A DNA stretch of 64,000 bases from Stentor coeruleus (taxonomy: Eukaryota; Ciliophora; Heterotrichea; Heterotrichida; Stentoridae). Each line of letters starts with the position of its first letter. The stretch's first letter is position 1. Positions 53,001-61,984 of the stretch are shown piece by piece. A program made the position numbers and the translations under genes. Under the pieces are notes generated by a model. It saw only the letters and a list, made by a program, of their open reading frames with translations, was not told the origin of the DNA and did no database searches. The DNA is taken from contig MPUH01000097.1 of NCBI GenBank assembly GCA_001970955.1, forward strand, positions 45,591 through 109,590, written 5' to 3'.

Positions 53001-56000
53001 GAAGTTACTCCTCAAGCTTACAAAGTTGGTATATTTAATACAATTCTTACAGTAAGGCACTTAGTGGTTTTTATTGTGATGGGAATCATCCAAGCTGTTG
53101 TGATTTTTGTTTTCACGTATTTGAATTTCCTTGGGCTAACTTCAGACGGCCAACCTGAAAACCTTCTGATTGTAGGAAATTCTATTATGTTTATTGTTAC
53201 AAGCACAGTTTTGATATCGAGTTTTGTTGAAACTTTTTCGATATCTATTAAAACTTTGATTTTGTATGTGGTTTGTGGAGCAATACTTGTGATTATTTGT
53301 GTCCCTATATCTTATGTCACTACACCTTTGTATGGGAATTTGCAAATGATTGGGGATTATAAAAATATTTGGCTTTGCATTTTTGCCACAAGTGCAGTTA
53401 ACGTTCTGATAAGTTATTTGTTTAAATCTTTGAGGTATGTTTTTTTCCCTGGGATTTTAGAACTGATTAGAAAAGCTTCTCCAGATGCGAGTTTAAATCA
53501 TAAAACTCGTTTGGAAAAATATAGGAAAAGTCTGAAGCAAGTTTTTAGGGCTTCATCAATATTAAACAATAACATAATCAATGATTCAGAAAAAATCAAT
53601 CAGAAAGCTTTAAGATTCGCTTCGAAGTATAGAGAAAGCTTGTATCAGGCTGATAAAATTACGGAGAACTTGAACTGGCACAAGGCAATTTTGCTTATAG
53701 GGACCCTTGGAGTAGTAAGCTTTGCTATTTTCCGTATAATCATGTACAGTAGCGACTTATACTCAATAGGCTTCCTGTGCATTTATGCTGGGATTTTGTC
53801 TTTATCTTTCCTTTTACATCTAAATTCAAAGGTCCGAGAATACTCTTCGTTATATTTCTCCATAATGATGCTAGCTACTCAGACATTTTTCTTTTTAAGC
53901 TCAGTTGTTTTCCAGCAGCACAATTCTCTTGATATATTCTGTTTTGTCCCAATATTATACACAATGGGCTTCAGTAATCATTGGCTTGAAATGAGTCTCA
54001 CCACAATTGTCTGCAATATTCTGATTGTCATCTCCATTATCTTCTACACAACTGATAAAGACTCTTTACAACAGACTGAATCTATTATCTCCTACCTGCT
54101 GATTTACTTTTCAATATGTGTCCTCTCATCTATAGCTAGCTATGCGATTGACCACTCTGGAAGACTTGAGTTCAATTTAGTGCAAAAAGTCCAAGTTGAG
54201 ATTCAAAAGACCAAAAATGTCCTCAGCTATCTGCTCCCAGCTTTTGTCCGCAAACGTGTTAAAAACGGTGTCAGATATATATCAGAAAACCAAGGCATAG
54301 TCTCTATAATCTTTTGTGATATCTATAACTTTGAAGACCTCTTAAGAAATTATTCCCCTCAAGAACTCACAGCTTTTTTAGATGATCTTTTCGCTAAATT
54401 CGATCAAAAGTGCTCATTGTCCGGGTGTACAAAAATTGAAACTGTAGGGAAAACTTATATGGCTTGTGCTGGGTTAAAAGATACAGAGTATGATATTGAT
54501 ACATATTTCTCTAGTGTTTCTCATGCTCGTAGAACTGTGGAAATGGGCATTTCTATAATCAACATGTGCGAAAATACATATTTAAAAAATGGAGAAACTT
54601 TAAAGGTTAAAATTGGTATAAACACAGGGGCAGTGACTGCAGGGGTTGTTGGCTATCACAAACCTCAATTTTCATTAGTAGGAGACACAGTAAATACTGC
54701 TAGTCGAATGGCATCTTTATGCCCTGAACCGAATAAAATCCAAATTTCTAAAGATACTTATGAACATATGAGAGATTTTAGTGGGCTGAAATTTTCCCCA
54801 AATGTAGTAAATGCTAAAGGAAAAGGTCAAATGAGTACTTATTTGGTGTCAATTTCAGTCAAAGATTGCAAAATTACAAGCCCGACATTTGGGTTTTCAG
54901 AAATCACAATGCGCAGTAGGGAGACTAAAAAGCTCACAATGTATCATTATTCTTCAAATTCTAAAGCAGATATGAAAAGAAGGTCGAGTGTTTTAGAAAA
55001 TCTTAATGAAGTGATTATTGATGAGGCTGGGGAATTCAAGCGCAATGAAACTCAGCAGTTAGATGAAATAAAAATTATAAAATTCAGTTGTAGAGAAAAT
55101 CTAAAAGAACAAGCTTTTCGTTTGGACTCAAGCCAGATGAATTTGTTTTTATCGAAAATTGGACTTAAGATCAGAGTTATATTGGATATTGTTTTTCTTG
55201 CCCTTGCAGTTATTGGATCGGGGATTCAGAGTAGCATCCAAGTTTATACAATTGCCAAACTTACTATTGAAATTCTAGATTTGTTAGTTCTTTTTATTAG
55301 ATTTGATAAGGATTTCCGTAAGCTTTGGTTTTCTTGGTGGCTAGGAATAACATACCTCCTCGGAAGTATCCTTAGACTCATAGACTTTGAAAAAGATAGC
55401 CAAATTATATTTGCTGACTACCTACTCTACACTCTCCAAGCATCCCTTTGCAGTCAACTGCTTTTCAGTACTCTTTCATGGTATCTTACTCTCTTAGCTG
55501 CAGTGCAAATAATTGTGACTTTTACCGCTAATACAATGGACGGCCAAACTATTATATCTAATCTGATTTTCCTAATAACCCTGCTTATAATAATATACAG
55601 CAGAGAAAAAAAATTGAGGATTTTTTCCAGAATAAAATGCGCAGCTGATAAAGAATTGACTAATACCGAAGAGCTTCTATGTAAAATGATGCCTAAAAAC
55701 GTCTTAGAAAAGCTCAAAGAGCAAAGCCATGTTACTGAATACATATCAGGAGTCACAATACTCTATGCAGATATAGCTGGATTCACACAATGGTCTTCAA
55801 ACAAGCTCCCAGACGAAGTTGTTGGTATGCTTTCAAACCTATTCACTGAATTTGACCATAAATGTGTAGAACATGAGGTATATAAAGTTCATACAATCGG
55901 AGACTGCTATGTAGCCTTGGGCTATACAGGCTTGAAAACACGTTCAATATCGGGCGAATGCTGCAACTTAGCTAAATTTGCTTTGCATCTAGTCAAAACT

Positions 56001-56300
56001 ATAAAAGAAGTCAATGAAAAACATGGAATAAGCTTGGGTATGAGAATAGGAATGCATACGGGAGATATCATAGGTGGCATTGCTGGGACAAATATTGTCC
56101 GCTATGACATTTATGGCGCTGATGTTCTTATGGCTAATAAAATGGAAAGCTCTGGCCAGTTAGGCAAAGTACATATAAGCCAATCGACAATGCAAATATT
56201 AAAGCATTATTCAAAAGACTTTACCTTTATCAAAGCAGAAAGTGTTGAAGCACCAATAACACAAGAAGAAACAATGACTTACTTCTTAGAATCTGCATAA
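50058..56300 (+). CDS. P4-type ATPase fused to a guanylyl cyclase
   Basis: 2080 aa, single exon, TAA stop. The first ~1130 residues are a P4-ATPase (lipid flippase) fold: MGES at 171-174 in the actuator loop, phosphorylation motif DKTGT at 377-381, hinge GDGISDIGMIQ at 863 onward and EGSDAAISSDIAIKHF. The second half is a double class III cyclase, each domain preceded by a membrane block. C1 (about 1415-1600) has the first metal Asp1421 but Lys1465 at the second; it keeps GDTVNTASRM. C2 (about 1898-2060) keeps both metal Asp (1905 and 1949) but has GADVLMANKM in place of the Asn/Arg motif. So C2 supplies metals and C1 the Asn/Arg, the inverted arrangement known in ciliate and apicomplexan guanylyl cyclases. 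The purine-contact Glu (KIETVG) in C1 points to GTP. Confidence 0.94.
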   Translation: MLKMERTEGEITAMRYIELQGVNPNTNILYPDNSIITSRYTKWNFLPKNLLLQFTHPAKIWFLLISILELSLLNEQITVPIGTICPLLLLVFIEAVRECYNDYARHASDEKLNYAEYPVWDGTNFVLKISKDIKVGDIILIYNNESPPADIMILASSNADHECYVETSTYMGESSLKIKHAVKETQLILDALEIDEATSRLKNLHEDLHVSLPNANYKAFKGKLKLRVSPKSTNINVDNVIYRGTKINNTPWLFGVALYTGNECKAWINTNCHKSKNSKLVNTVEKWMLWLYSVIIGVCVINTTVFSLNYEKMDYSWRDILVSNIILFAHIMPISLVLSIEFIRIFMAVIFRPGSMIAVNSANLFSNLGMVEYIVADKTGTITENNLQIIFCVVVDKVYWNCENDVYDQNQDNDKTAKKTLTLQVSEKFDDVSSLTDIANNIISYPDDKILMNYLICMAICNLAFPEESDYVALTVDDKELARTAAKLGVKLLCRDTDACLLSILNKEVIFDVLGFQQFSSAKKKSRIVVRNRSTGKIFMYVKGSRESLMDLYSVDHTEDEVLESYRTIYMGYKEMTELEGKSFLQEYMTAKQSPVNKEGRVEIVFENYEKKLIYLGVVGLEDSVSEETQKTVRLLKRAGIKFWLTSGDSEESTLSSALAADMYLSTDPIYSLSELTSELDFLNVIQDYIQKGIYEADDESLNNFSFGENYYAEEKVDLLEKENSGTERWTGRHRPTELFKKIITFKGSPDASKGYGRSKSRLVSSARHATINPFISKLTFRPKKKTRLRNNYIPNKINYVLSIDSSGLEYGCSSKQHSKYFISLIFAAKFVCFHSLYPDHKRRVVQLLKNNFSFNPLVLAIGDGISDIGMIQEADIGIGIDGKEGSDAAISSDIAIKHFSQLKKLLLIHGHSQYIQLSKMVLLSFYAMIILEVILFIYNILGVFTSFSIIPKELVAIYRLIVSTIPIAGMCILDCDTTSTEVTPQAYKVGIFNTILTVRHLVVFIVMGIIQAVVIFVFTYLNFLGLTSDGQPENLLIVGNSIMFIVTSTVLISSFVETFSISIKTLILYVVCGAILVIICVPISYVTTPLYGNLQMIGDYKNIWLCIFATSAVNVLISYLFKSLRYVFFPGILELIRKASPDASLNHKTRLEKYRKSLKQVFRASSILNNNIINDSEKINQKALRFASKYRESLYQADKITENLNWHKAILLIGTLGVVSFAIFRIIMYSSDLYSIGFLCIYAGILSLSFLLHLNSKVREYSSLYFSIMMLATQTFFFLSSVVFQQHNSLDIFCFVPILYTMGFSNHWLEMSLTTIVCNILIVISIIFYTTDKDSLQQTESIISYLLIYFSICVLSSIASYAIDHSGRLEFNLVQKVQVEIQKTKNVLSYLLPAFVRKRVKNGVRYISENQGIVSIIFCDIYNFEDLLRNYSPQELTAFLDDLFAKFDQKCSLSGCTKIETVGKTYMACAGLKDTEYDIDTYFSSVSHARRTVEMGISIINMCENTYLKNGETLKVKIGINTGAVTAGVVGYHKPQFSLVGDTVNTASRMASLCPEPNKIQISKDTYEHMRDFSGLKFSPNVVNAKGKGQMSTYLVSISVKDCKITSPTFGFSEITMRSRETKKLTMYHYSSNSKADMKRRSSVLENLNEVIIDEAGEFKRNETQQLDEIKIIKFSCRENLKEQAFRLDSSQMNLFLSKIGLKIRVILDIVFLALAVIGSGIQSSIQVYTIAKLTIEILDLLVLFIRFDKDFRKLWFSWWLGITYLLGSILRLIDFEKDSQIIFADYLLYTLQASLCSQLLFSTLSWYLTLLAAVQIIVTFTANTMDGQTIISNLIFLITLLIIIYSREKKLRIFSRIKCAADKELTNTEELLCKMMPKNVLEKLKEQSHVTEYISGVTILYADIAGFTQWSSNKLPDEVVGMLSNLFTEFDHKCVEHEVYKVHTIGDCYVALGYTGLKTRSISGECCNLAKFALHLVKTIKEVNEKHGISLGMRIGMHTGDIIGGIAGTNIVRYDIYGADVLMANKMESSGQLGKVHISQSTMQILKHYSKDFTFIKAESVEAPITQEETMTYFLESA

Positions 56301-57399
56301 ATTAATAGAAAAATATTAATTTTGTTTATAATTTCTAGGCTGTGTAAATCAATACTAAAGCTTAGAGCTAAGAATAAACATAAATTTTAAAGCAATTTAG
56401 AGTGAGGTTTCCGCATTAGGCTTTTTACTTTGAAAAGATTTTAAGGTTTTAATAGTTAAGATGTGACTATTGATGATGAAAAATTTTGAGTATTTTTGTC
56501 CCAAATAAATTTAGCTCATAATTTCTGGAATACTTAAATGGTGACGAAACTTACTGCAAAAAAGTTCACGAAATTGACAAGCAGCGTGAAAATTAAGCGT
56601 TGTATAATGATTAAGAATATGATTAAAGTTTAAGTTCAAGTATTTTCTTCAAGGACTGAATATAACTTTATATGTATCTGAGTCGAATTTAGGAGTTTTT
56701 AGGGTAAAAATTAAAGTATTATTAGGCTCAATACTTATAACCCTACAGTTAAAAATAAGAAAATCATAAGCAAACTGTTTGATTTTATCACAAAGCGAAA
56801 AATACAATGCTAGCCTTGACATATTTATTTCTAGGCTTGCAATAGTTGCAGAATGATTAGATACTATATTACTAGTTGATACTTTGGATGCTCAAGCTAT
56901 TGCAGATACTGTAATCAGTTGATTATGAGCCGACTCAAAAATCATAGAAAGTGCATTTTATTTAAAATTTTGAAGATGCTAACCTTTTGTGAAGGCAGTC
57001 AATTAATTCTAATATTAAATATATTTTTTTTGATTTCTTTGACATGCTATGGAGGTTTATTCTTTAGATTAACTTTATTGAAGATTGAAAATTTTTGATG
57101 TGTGTAGCTTACAAATATTGACTAATTGCTTAAAAACTTGACATCTAATCAGAAAAAAATCCTAAAAGAAATAGAGTATAAAATTTATTGTGAAGTCGAA
57201 TGGGCTAAGTTTTAAAGAATTTATCAATATATGGATTGAAGAAGCACTTTTGTTGAATGCAAAACAACTTAAAGACATCCCAGTTGAAGCTATTGTCCAC
57301 GCAGTTTATAAATCTATCCCAAAGTCAAAAATGCTATTTATCTTAAAATAGACCCTATTGTCTTATTAAACAAAATAAAATAGTTTTTCATATCATAAA
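56301..57399. other. Intergenic region holding a probable gene relic
   Basis: 1.1 kb. Protein-like stretches in several frames at about 56520-57380 are listed separately. The last 20 bases are the A-rich leader of the B-box gene. Confidence 0.4.
56520..57380 (+). pseudogene. Probable decayed protein-coding gene, multiple frameshifts
   Basis: Three frames take turns to give protein-like text. One stretch contains SQSEKYNASLDIFISRL, AIVAE, TGA, LDTILLVDTLDAQAIADT. Further on, LKNLTSNQKKILKEIEYK runs into EVEWAKF, then a shifted frame gives KEFINIWIEEALLLNAKQL and DIPVEAIVHAVYKSIPK, and a third shift gives NAIYLKIDPIVLLNKIK before TAG. At least three indels and several nonsense codons are needed. 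Family not recognised. Confidence 0.4.
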
Positions 57400-58389
57400 A
57401 TGGAATGTGAAGATTGCCATATCAATGTGAGCAGTTTATTCTGTCTTGGGTGTAAAAAGCACATGTGCATAAAATGTGAAGAAAATAAACACCCATCAAC
57501 TCATGCTATAGTCCCATCACAAAGTAATGATGTCTGCGGAGATCATAAATTACCATTTGATCTGTTTTGTGAGACTTGTGACATAATGCTTTGTTCCTAC
57601 TGCACAAAAATCCATCATTCATCTTATCACATTATAAGAAACTTACTAGAAGTCTTTAGAAAAAAAAGCAGCAACCTTCATGCAATACTTAACGAAAGAG
57701 GCTATGCAAAAAAACAAATGATTGAAATTCAATTGGAGTTTAGAAAAAATCAGCATCATGATTTCTTAAAGCAATATTTAAGTTTGGAAAGAGAGATTTA
57801 CGATACAAGACAAGCTATGAGTAAAAGACTTGAACTTCATGTGGCGCCAACGATATCAGAACTAAAAGAACACTTAAAAGAGGTTAATGAAGATATTTTA
57901 GGATTAAAAAGTGCTTTGGATTTAGTTGAAACAAGCTCAAAATATAGTTTTCTTAACAAGTACAAAACACTTATGAATAAGATACTCACTATAAAAAGTA
58001 AAGGGCCTAGACCTGAGAAAAATGTAGACCTTGAAAGTGTGCCTGCTGAGCTTCAAGAGTGGAATGAAAGAGCTAGAGTCTGTAAAAGTTTAACATCTTT
58101 GAACAAAGCAAAAAATGATATATTATGGGATATTTGGAGTGGGAGGTTAACTAACCCTGATGCAGCTGCAGCTAGAGAAGTTTCACAATGGTCACGACTT
58201 ACTGATAATTATATTCAAAAAATATCGAAAATGGCCCAGGTGTGCTATTTTTGTAAGCTCCCACTAAGCCCAGATAGTATTAACGATGAGTGTAGAATGA
58301 ACACTCGAGAGGCATCTTTATATTCAAGAGACTCGAAAATCCCTCCAAGACATATAGGCTCAGGATATCACTATTTTGTCAAAAAATAG
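57400..58389 (+). CDS. Tandem B-box zinc-finger, coiled-coil protein
   Basis: 329 aa, single exon, TAG stop. Two consecutive B-box-type zinc domains open the protein: CEDCHINVSSLFCLGCKKHM through CEENKHPSTH (3-35) and CGDHKLPFDLFCETCDIMLC through HHSSYHII (46-84). A coiled coil follows (about 90-185). No RING precedes the B-boxes, so this is a TRIM-like protein without ligase activity. The C-terminal part contains a further Cys pair (CYFCKLPL) and ends in HYFVKK. Likely an adaptor; partner unknown. Confidence 0.85.
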   Translation: MECEDCHINVSSLFCLGCKKHMCIKCEENKHPSTHAIVPSQSNDVCGDHKLPFDLFCETCDIMLCSYCTKIHHSSYHIIRNLLEVFRKKSSNLHAILNERGYAKKQMIEIQLEFRKNQHHDFLKQYLSLEREIYDTRQAMSKRLELHVAPTISELKEHLKEVNEDILGLKSALDLVETSSKYSFLNKYKTLMNKILTIKSKGPRPEKNVDLESVPAELQEWNERARVCKSLTSLNKAKNDILWDIWSGRLTNPDAAAAREVSQWSRLTDNYIQKISKMAQVCYFCKLPLSPDSINDECRMNTREASLYSRDSKIPPRHIGSGYHYFVKK

Positions 58390-58973
58390 AAACTGAGACA
58401 TATTCTTAATTTCACTAATAAAAGGATAAATTTAATATAAGTACTGGAAAGCGAAAATTTTTTTTAAAAAAAATACTAAAAAGGTGTCAGTCTCTATCCC
58501 CAACATTAATTTAAAGTATTCATATCTATAAATAATTAATCATCTGTAAACTAAAACAAAAATCTTATTATTCCACACAAAAGATGAGCATATTTATAAT
58601 CAACTACGCTCAAGCATAACCTCTAATATGTCTTAAAATTCTATCCTTTTCTCTAAAATAAATGGAGTCCGCATCTAAAAACACTAAAGCTCAACATTTA
58701 AAAAACCTTCTTTATATATATGTCCATTTTGTATATATTTAGCACTAAACAGGGACAAAGATGAAAGCAAAGCAAAATGACTCTCAGTGCATCTAAGCTG
58801 AATATAATATACTAATTCAGTACATGCAAATCATATAAATCTTAACAACAAAGTTTGAATATTATATAAGATAATCAAAATGTCAATAAGAAATACCCCA
58901 CTTTCCAAGCGACAATATCCACAAAACTCAAATTTAGCCAGGCTATACACGTCTGTGTTTATTATCTTTTCAT
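58390..58973. other. Intergenic region
   Basis: AT-rich with C/A-rich stretches nearer the kinase gene. No feature recognised. Confidence 0.35.
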
Positions 58974-61004
58974 ATGAAGGTTAGTAAGAGTAACAGCGAC
59001 AGATGCCTTGGTGATTGTTTGGCTGCCTATGATGAGCGTATTTTGGGCATTGAGCCGCGTTTTATCAGCCCTCTAGGCATGCAAAGTGCTGGAAGTCCTC
59101 AGACATCGGATCATCCTCCAGCTTTCCGAGCTTCAGATCAATTGACTTTAGATAAGTACCTTGGGGTAAAAGGCACTCCGGGCTCACAGGTATGAACCTT
59201 TTTCTTTGAACGGTTTCTGACTATTTAGGTTGCTCAGTTCCCTGAACTACTCAGGACTTATTCCTCTCCAGATCGGAAAAAAAGACCGCGAAACCCTGAA
59301 GCCTCAGCAAATGTCCCTATTAATGAGCCTCAACCTATAATAAAAAAAAGACTGGCAGTTAACTCAAGTTATCCTGGAGGCTGTATTGACACTGAACTCT
59401 CCATGAGCTCAGCGCCTTTAGAGCATTCTAATACCAGCTCAGTGGAATCCCGCTCAGATCATCAGGGATTAGAAATTCTAACAGAGATGGTCCAGAATGA
59501 AAGTTACTCAGATTTCTTCAAGAATTCACTCACTTGTTCACTTTCGCAGAAGGTAGCTCAGTTGAAGAAGCAGGTTGTTCGTCTTGAAGAGGAATTAGCT
59601 CAAAAGGGATCGAGCCATTCATGTAATGAAAAAAAAATTCAAAGTCTAAGTAAAGAGCTTGAGGTTAAAGAAGAGGAGAACAAATCACTTAGAGCATTTG
59701 CTCAGAAGGTTGAATCTAGTTCTGCGAAAGGTAAGAATGCTTTGATAAAATCTCTTAGAGATCTAGAAGAAAAAAGAAGACAAGAATTAAAAGCAAAGCT
59801 ATTTAACGATTCGTTTAGACTTGGCAGAGTGACAGTAATTAGAACGGGGACAAGGTTTCAAGAGTATTGGGAGGATGGTAAAGAGATAACTGAAGCCAAA
59901 GAAGCCTTGGCTAATGCTTTGAGACAGAAAGATGCTCTTGATAAGCAAAAAAAAACTTTGAAAAAAATTTTAGATGATGATTTTCTTGCTACACTACCGC
60001 TAAAGCTTTCAATATTGGCAAGAGAAGAGGCTGAACTTAAGGAAAAATTAGAGAAACTGGAGATTGAGAAAAACTTGCATATACAAGTGAGCAGATTATC
60101 AGCAGAAGAAGAGTCAGCTAAGTATGCAAAAGCATGCACAGAACACGAAGCCTGGCCAGTAATTCACAATCGATACCTCCTTCTTAGTCTATTAGGTAAA
60201 GGTGGCTATAGCGAGGTATACAAAGCTTATGACCTACTTGAGCACATTCAAATAGCAGTAAAGTTCCACCAGCTAAACTCAAGTTGGCCAGAAATGATCA
60301 AAGCAAACTATATTAAGCATGCTTTAAGAGAAAACCAAATCCACAGAGAACTGAATCACCCACGCGTTGTAAAGCATTATGATACCCTTGAAATCGACAA
60401 TAATTGTTTCTGCACTATTTTGGAATATTGCGCTGGAGAGGACCTTCACCACTACTTGAAAAAAAACAAAACCCTGACTGAAAAAGAAGCTAAAAGCATA
60501 ATGCAGCAAATTTTCAGTGCACTAAAATATTTAAACGAACAAAAAGAAAAAATCATCCACTTCGACTTAAAGCCCCATAATATTCTTATGAATAGCGGGG
60601 AAATTAAAATCACTGACTTCGGACTTAGCAAAATAATGGATCCAAGCAAGACCAATATGGAACTTACAAGTCAAGGTGTAGGTACATACTGGTATCAAGC
60701 ACCAGAATGTTTCGAAACAGGAAATTCTCCTCCAAGAATCAGCAATAAAGTTGATGTTTGGAGTACTGGAATTATGCTTTATGAAATGCTATATGGACAG
60801 AAACCATTCGGGCACAACATGCCTCAAGAAAAAGTTCTTAGCGAGCAGATAATAATAAAAGCAACATCAGTAACATTCCCAGCTAAACCATTAATATCTA
60901 ATGAATGCAAAGAATTTATACGTAATTGCTTGGAGTATAGGCAAGATCAACGCTGGGATGTTTTCGAAGCTTACAGCTCAGCATTTTTGCAAGCCAAGCG
61001 ATAA
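58974..61004 (+). CDS. TLK: Tousled-like Ser/Thr kinase
   Basis: 663 aa. Exon 1 (58974-59189) and exon 2 (59229-61004) are joined across an inferred 39-nt intron (59190-59228) that contains an in-frame TGA; both flanking frames agree. The N-terminal ~170 residues are Ser/Pro-rich, with SSPDRKKRPRNP resembling the Tousled N-terminus. A coiled coil covers about 175-370. The kinase domain begins RYLLLSLLGKGGYSEVYKA, with Gly loop 395-400, Lys417, HFDLKPHN around Asp518 and DFGLSK at 535. ELTSQGVGTYWYQAPECF and ISNKVDVWSTGIMLYE follow, diagnostic of the TLK family. TLKs phosphorylate Asf1 histone chaperones and act in replication and chromatin assembly. This gene is noticeably less AT-rich at its 5' end than its neighbours. 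Confidence 0.95.
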
Positions 61005-61984
61005 TAATGTTATTCTTTTTTTTAATGTAATCTTAAGAGATAATTAATTTCTCTGCGCTAAAGGGTATTGAGATATGATCAACTAATTTTTTTTTCAGCT
61101 TGCAGCAAGAGTTCCTATATCTGTTTGGTGCAAAAATTTTCTTAGTCATCTTTTAGGCTTTGCAGGGTTATTTAGAATGGCCACAGCAGCGTAAAGTTAA
61201 TAAGTGGGCTATAATTTTTGGAGTTAATGACTGGCTTCTTCGTTTTCGCAGCCAATTCTAATTTAAAAAATGTTATAAGCAGACAACTGAACTTCAAAAG
61301 AATTGATTTTTTCTAAGCTATATTTTGAATGAGATCAGCATTTACTATAAGCAAGAAACTATTAAGCGTGATGATTATAATATATTTTCTTCTTCTTCAA
61401 TGCACTCTTAGTTTTAGTTTGGTATTAATTTATATTAATTAAAAATTGCCAAGGATTTATGCAAAGCTGTATGTTTATTATTAAGCCAAATCAAAAATAA
61501 AATAATGGCGAAACTATGCCTGTCTATCACAAAAGATAGAAACACTGCATATATATTTAATTTGCAACTCAAAAATGACTCTAGGGACAAGACTGATTTT
61601 CTAAATGAAATCAGAATCAAACTTCACAGAATACTGCAAGTACTTAAAAAATAAAGCACGAACCAAAAATGTCTTTGCTGTAATATTGAACAGAAAACGA
61701 AAAGCATATTATTGAAGAATGCAAGGAATGCATAACTGAAAGATAAGAAATAGAAAGCAAACTCAAAAATACATAAATTAAATATCTAACACTTTTTCAT
61801 TAATGCATATTATTTTATGGGATGAAGAATTTGAAAAAGCACTTACGGAAAAACGCAAAAAACAAAAATAATAAAGATTGACAGAAAATAAAAACTTCAT
61901 TACAAAAATATACGATAAAAGACAAAATTAGCAAGGGCTGGACAATAGTCAAACGATAATTCCTAACTAATATTAAAGTTAATT
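61005..61984. other. Intergenic region with a probable retroelement relic
   Basis: 980 bases between converging genes. Contains the candidate non-LTR retrotransposon fragment listed separately; otherwise AT-rich. Confidence 0.4.
61150..61970 (+). mobile_element. Candidate decayed non-LTR retrotransposon 3' end
   Basis: Degraded coding sequence in shifting frames. Around 61153-61257 one frame reads GYLEWPQQRKVNKWAIIFG and VNDWLLRFRSQF. 61440-61650 is open for about 70 codons (KIAKDLCKAVCLLLSQIK... IRIKLHRILQVLKK). It then passes into CLCCNIEQKTK and, one base out of frame, HIIEECKECITER. Joined, this is a Cx2C-x7-Hx4C pattern followed by an Arg-containing helix, the arrangement typical of the zinc motif after reverse transcriptase in LINE-type elements. 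Several TAA/TGA codons interrupt it. No RT catalytic motif is preserved in the window, so the assignment is tentative. Confidence 0.4.

Noticed and set aside
61653-61960. A frame that would be continuous if TAA/TAG were Gln and TGA Trp
   Set aside because: All intact neighbouring genes use TAA/TAG as stops and TGG for Trp, so a different code is not credible; decay by C-to-T change explains it.
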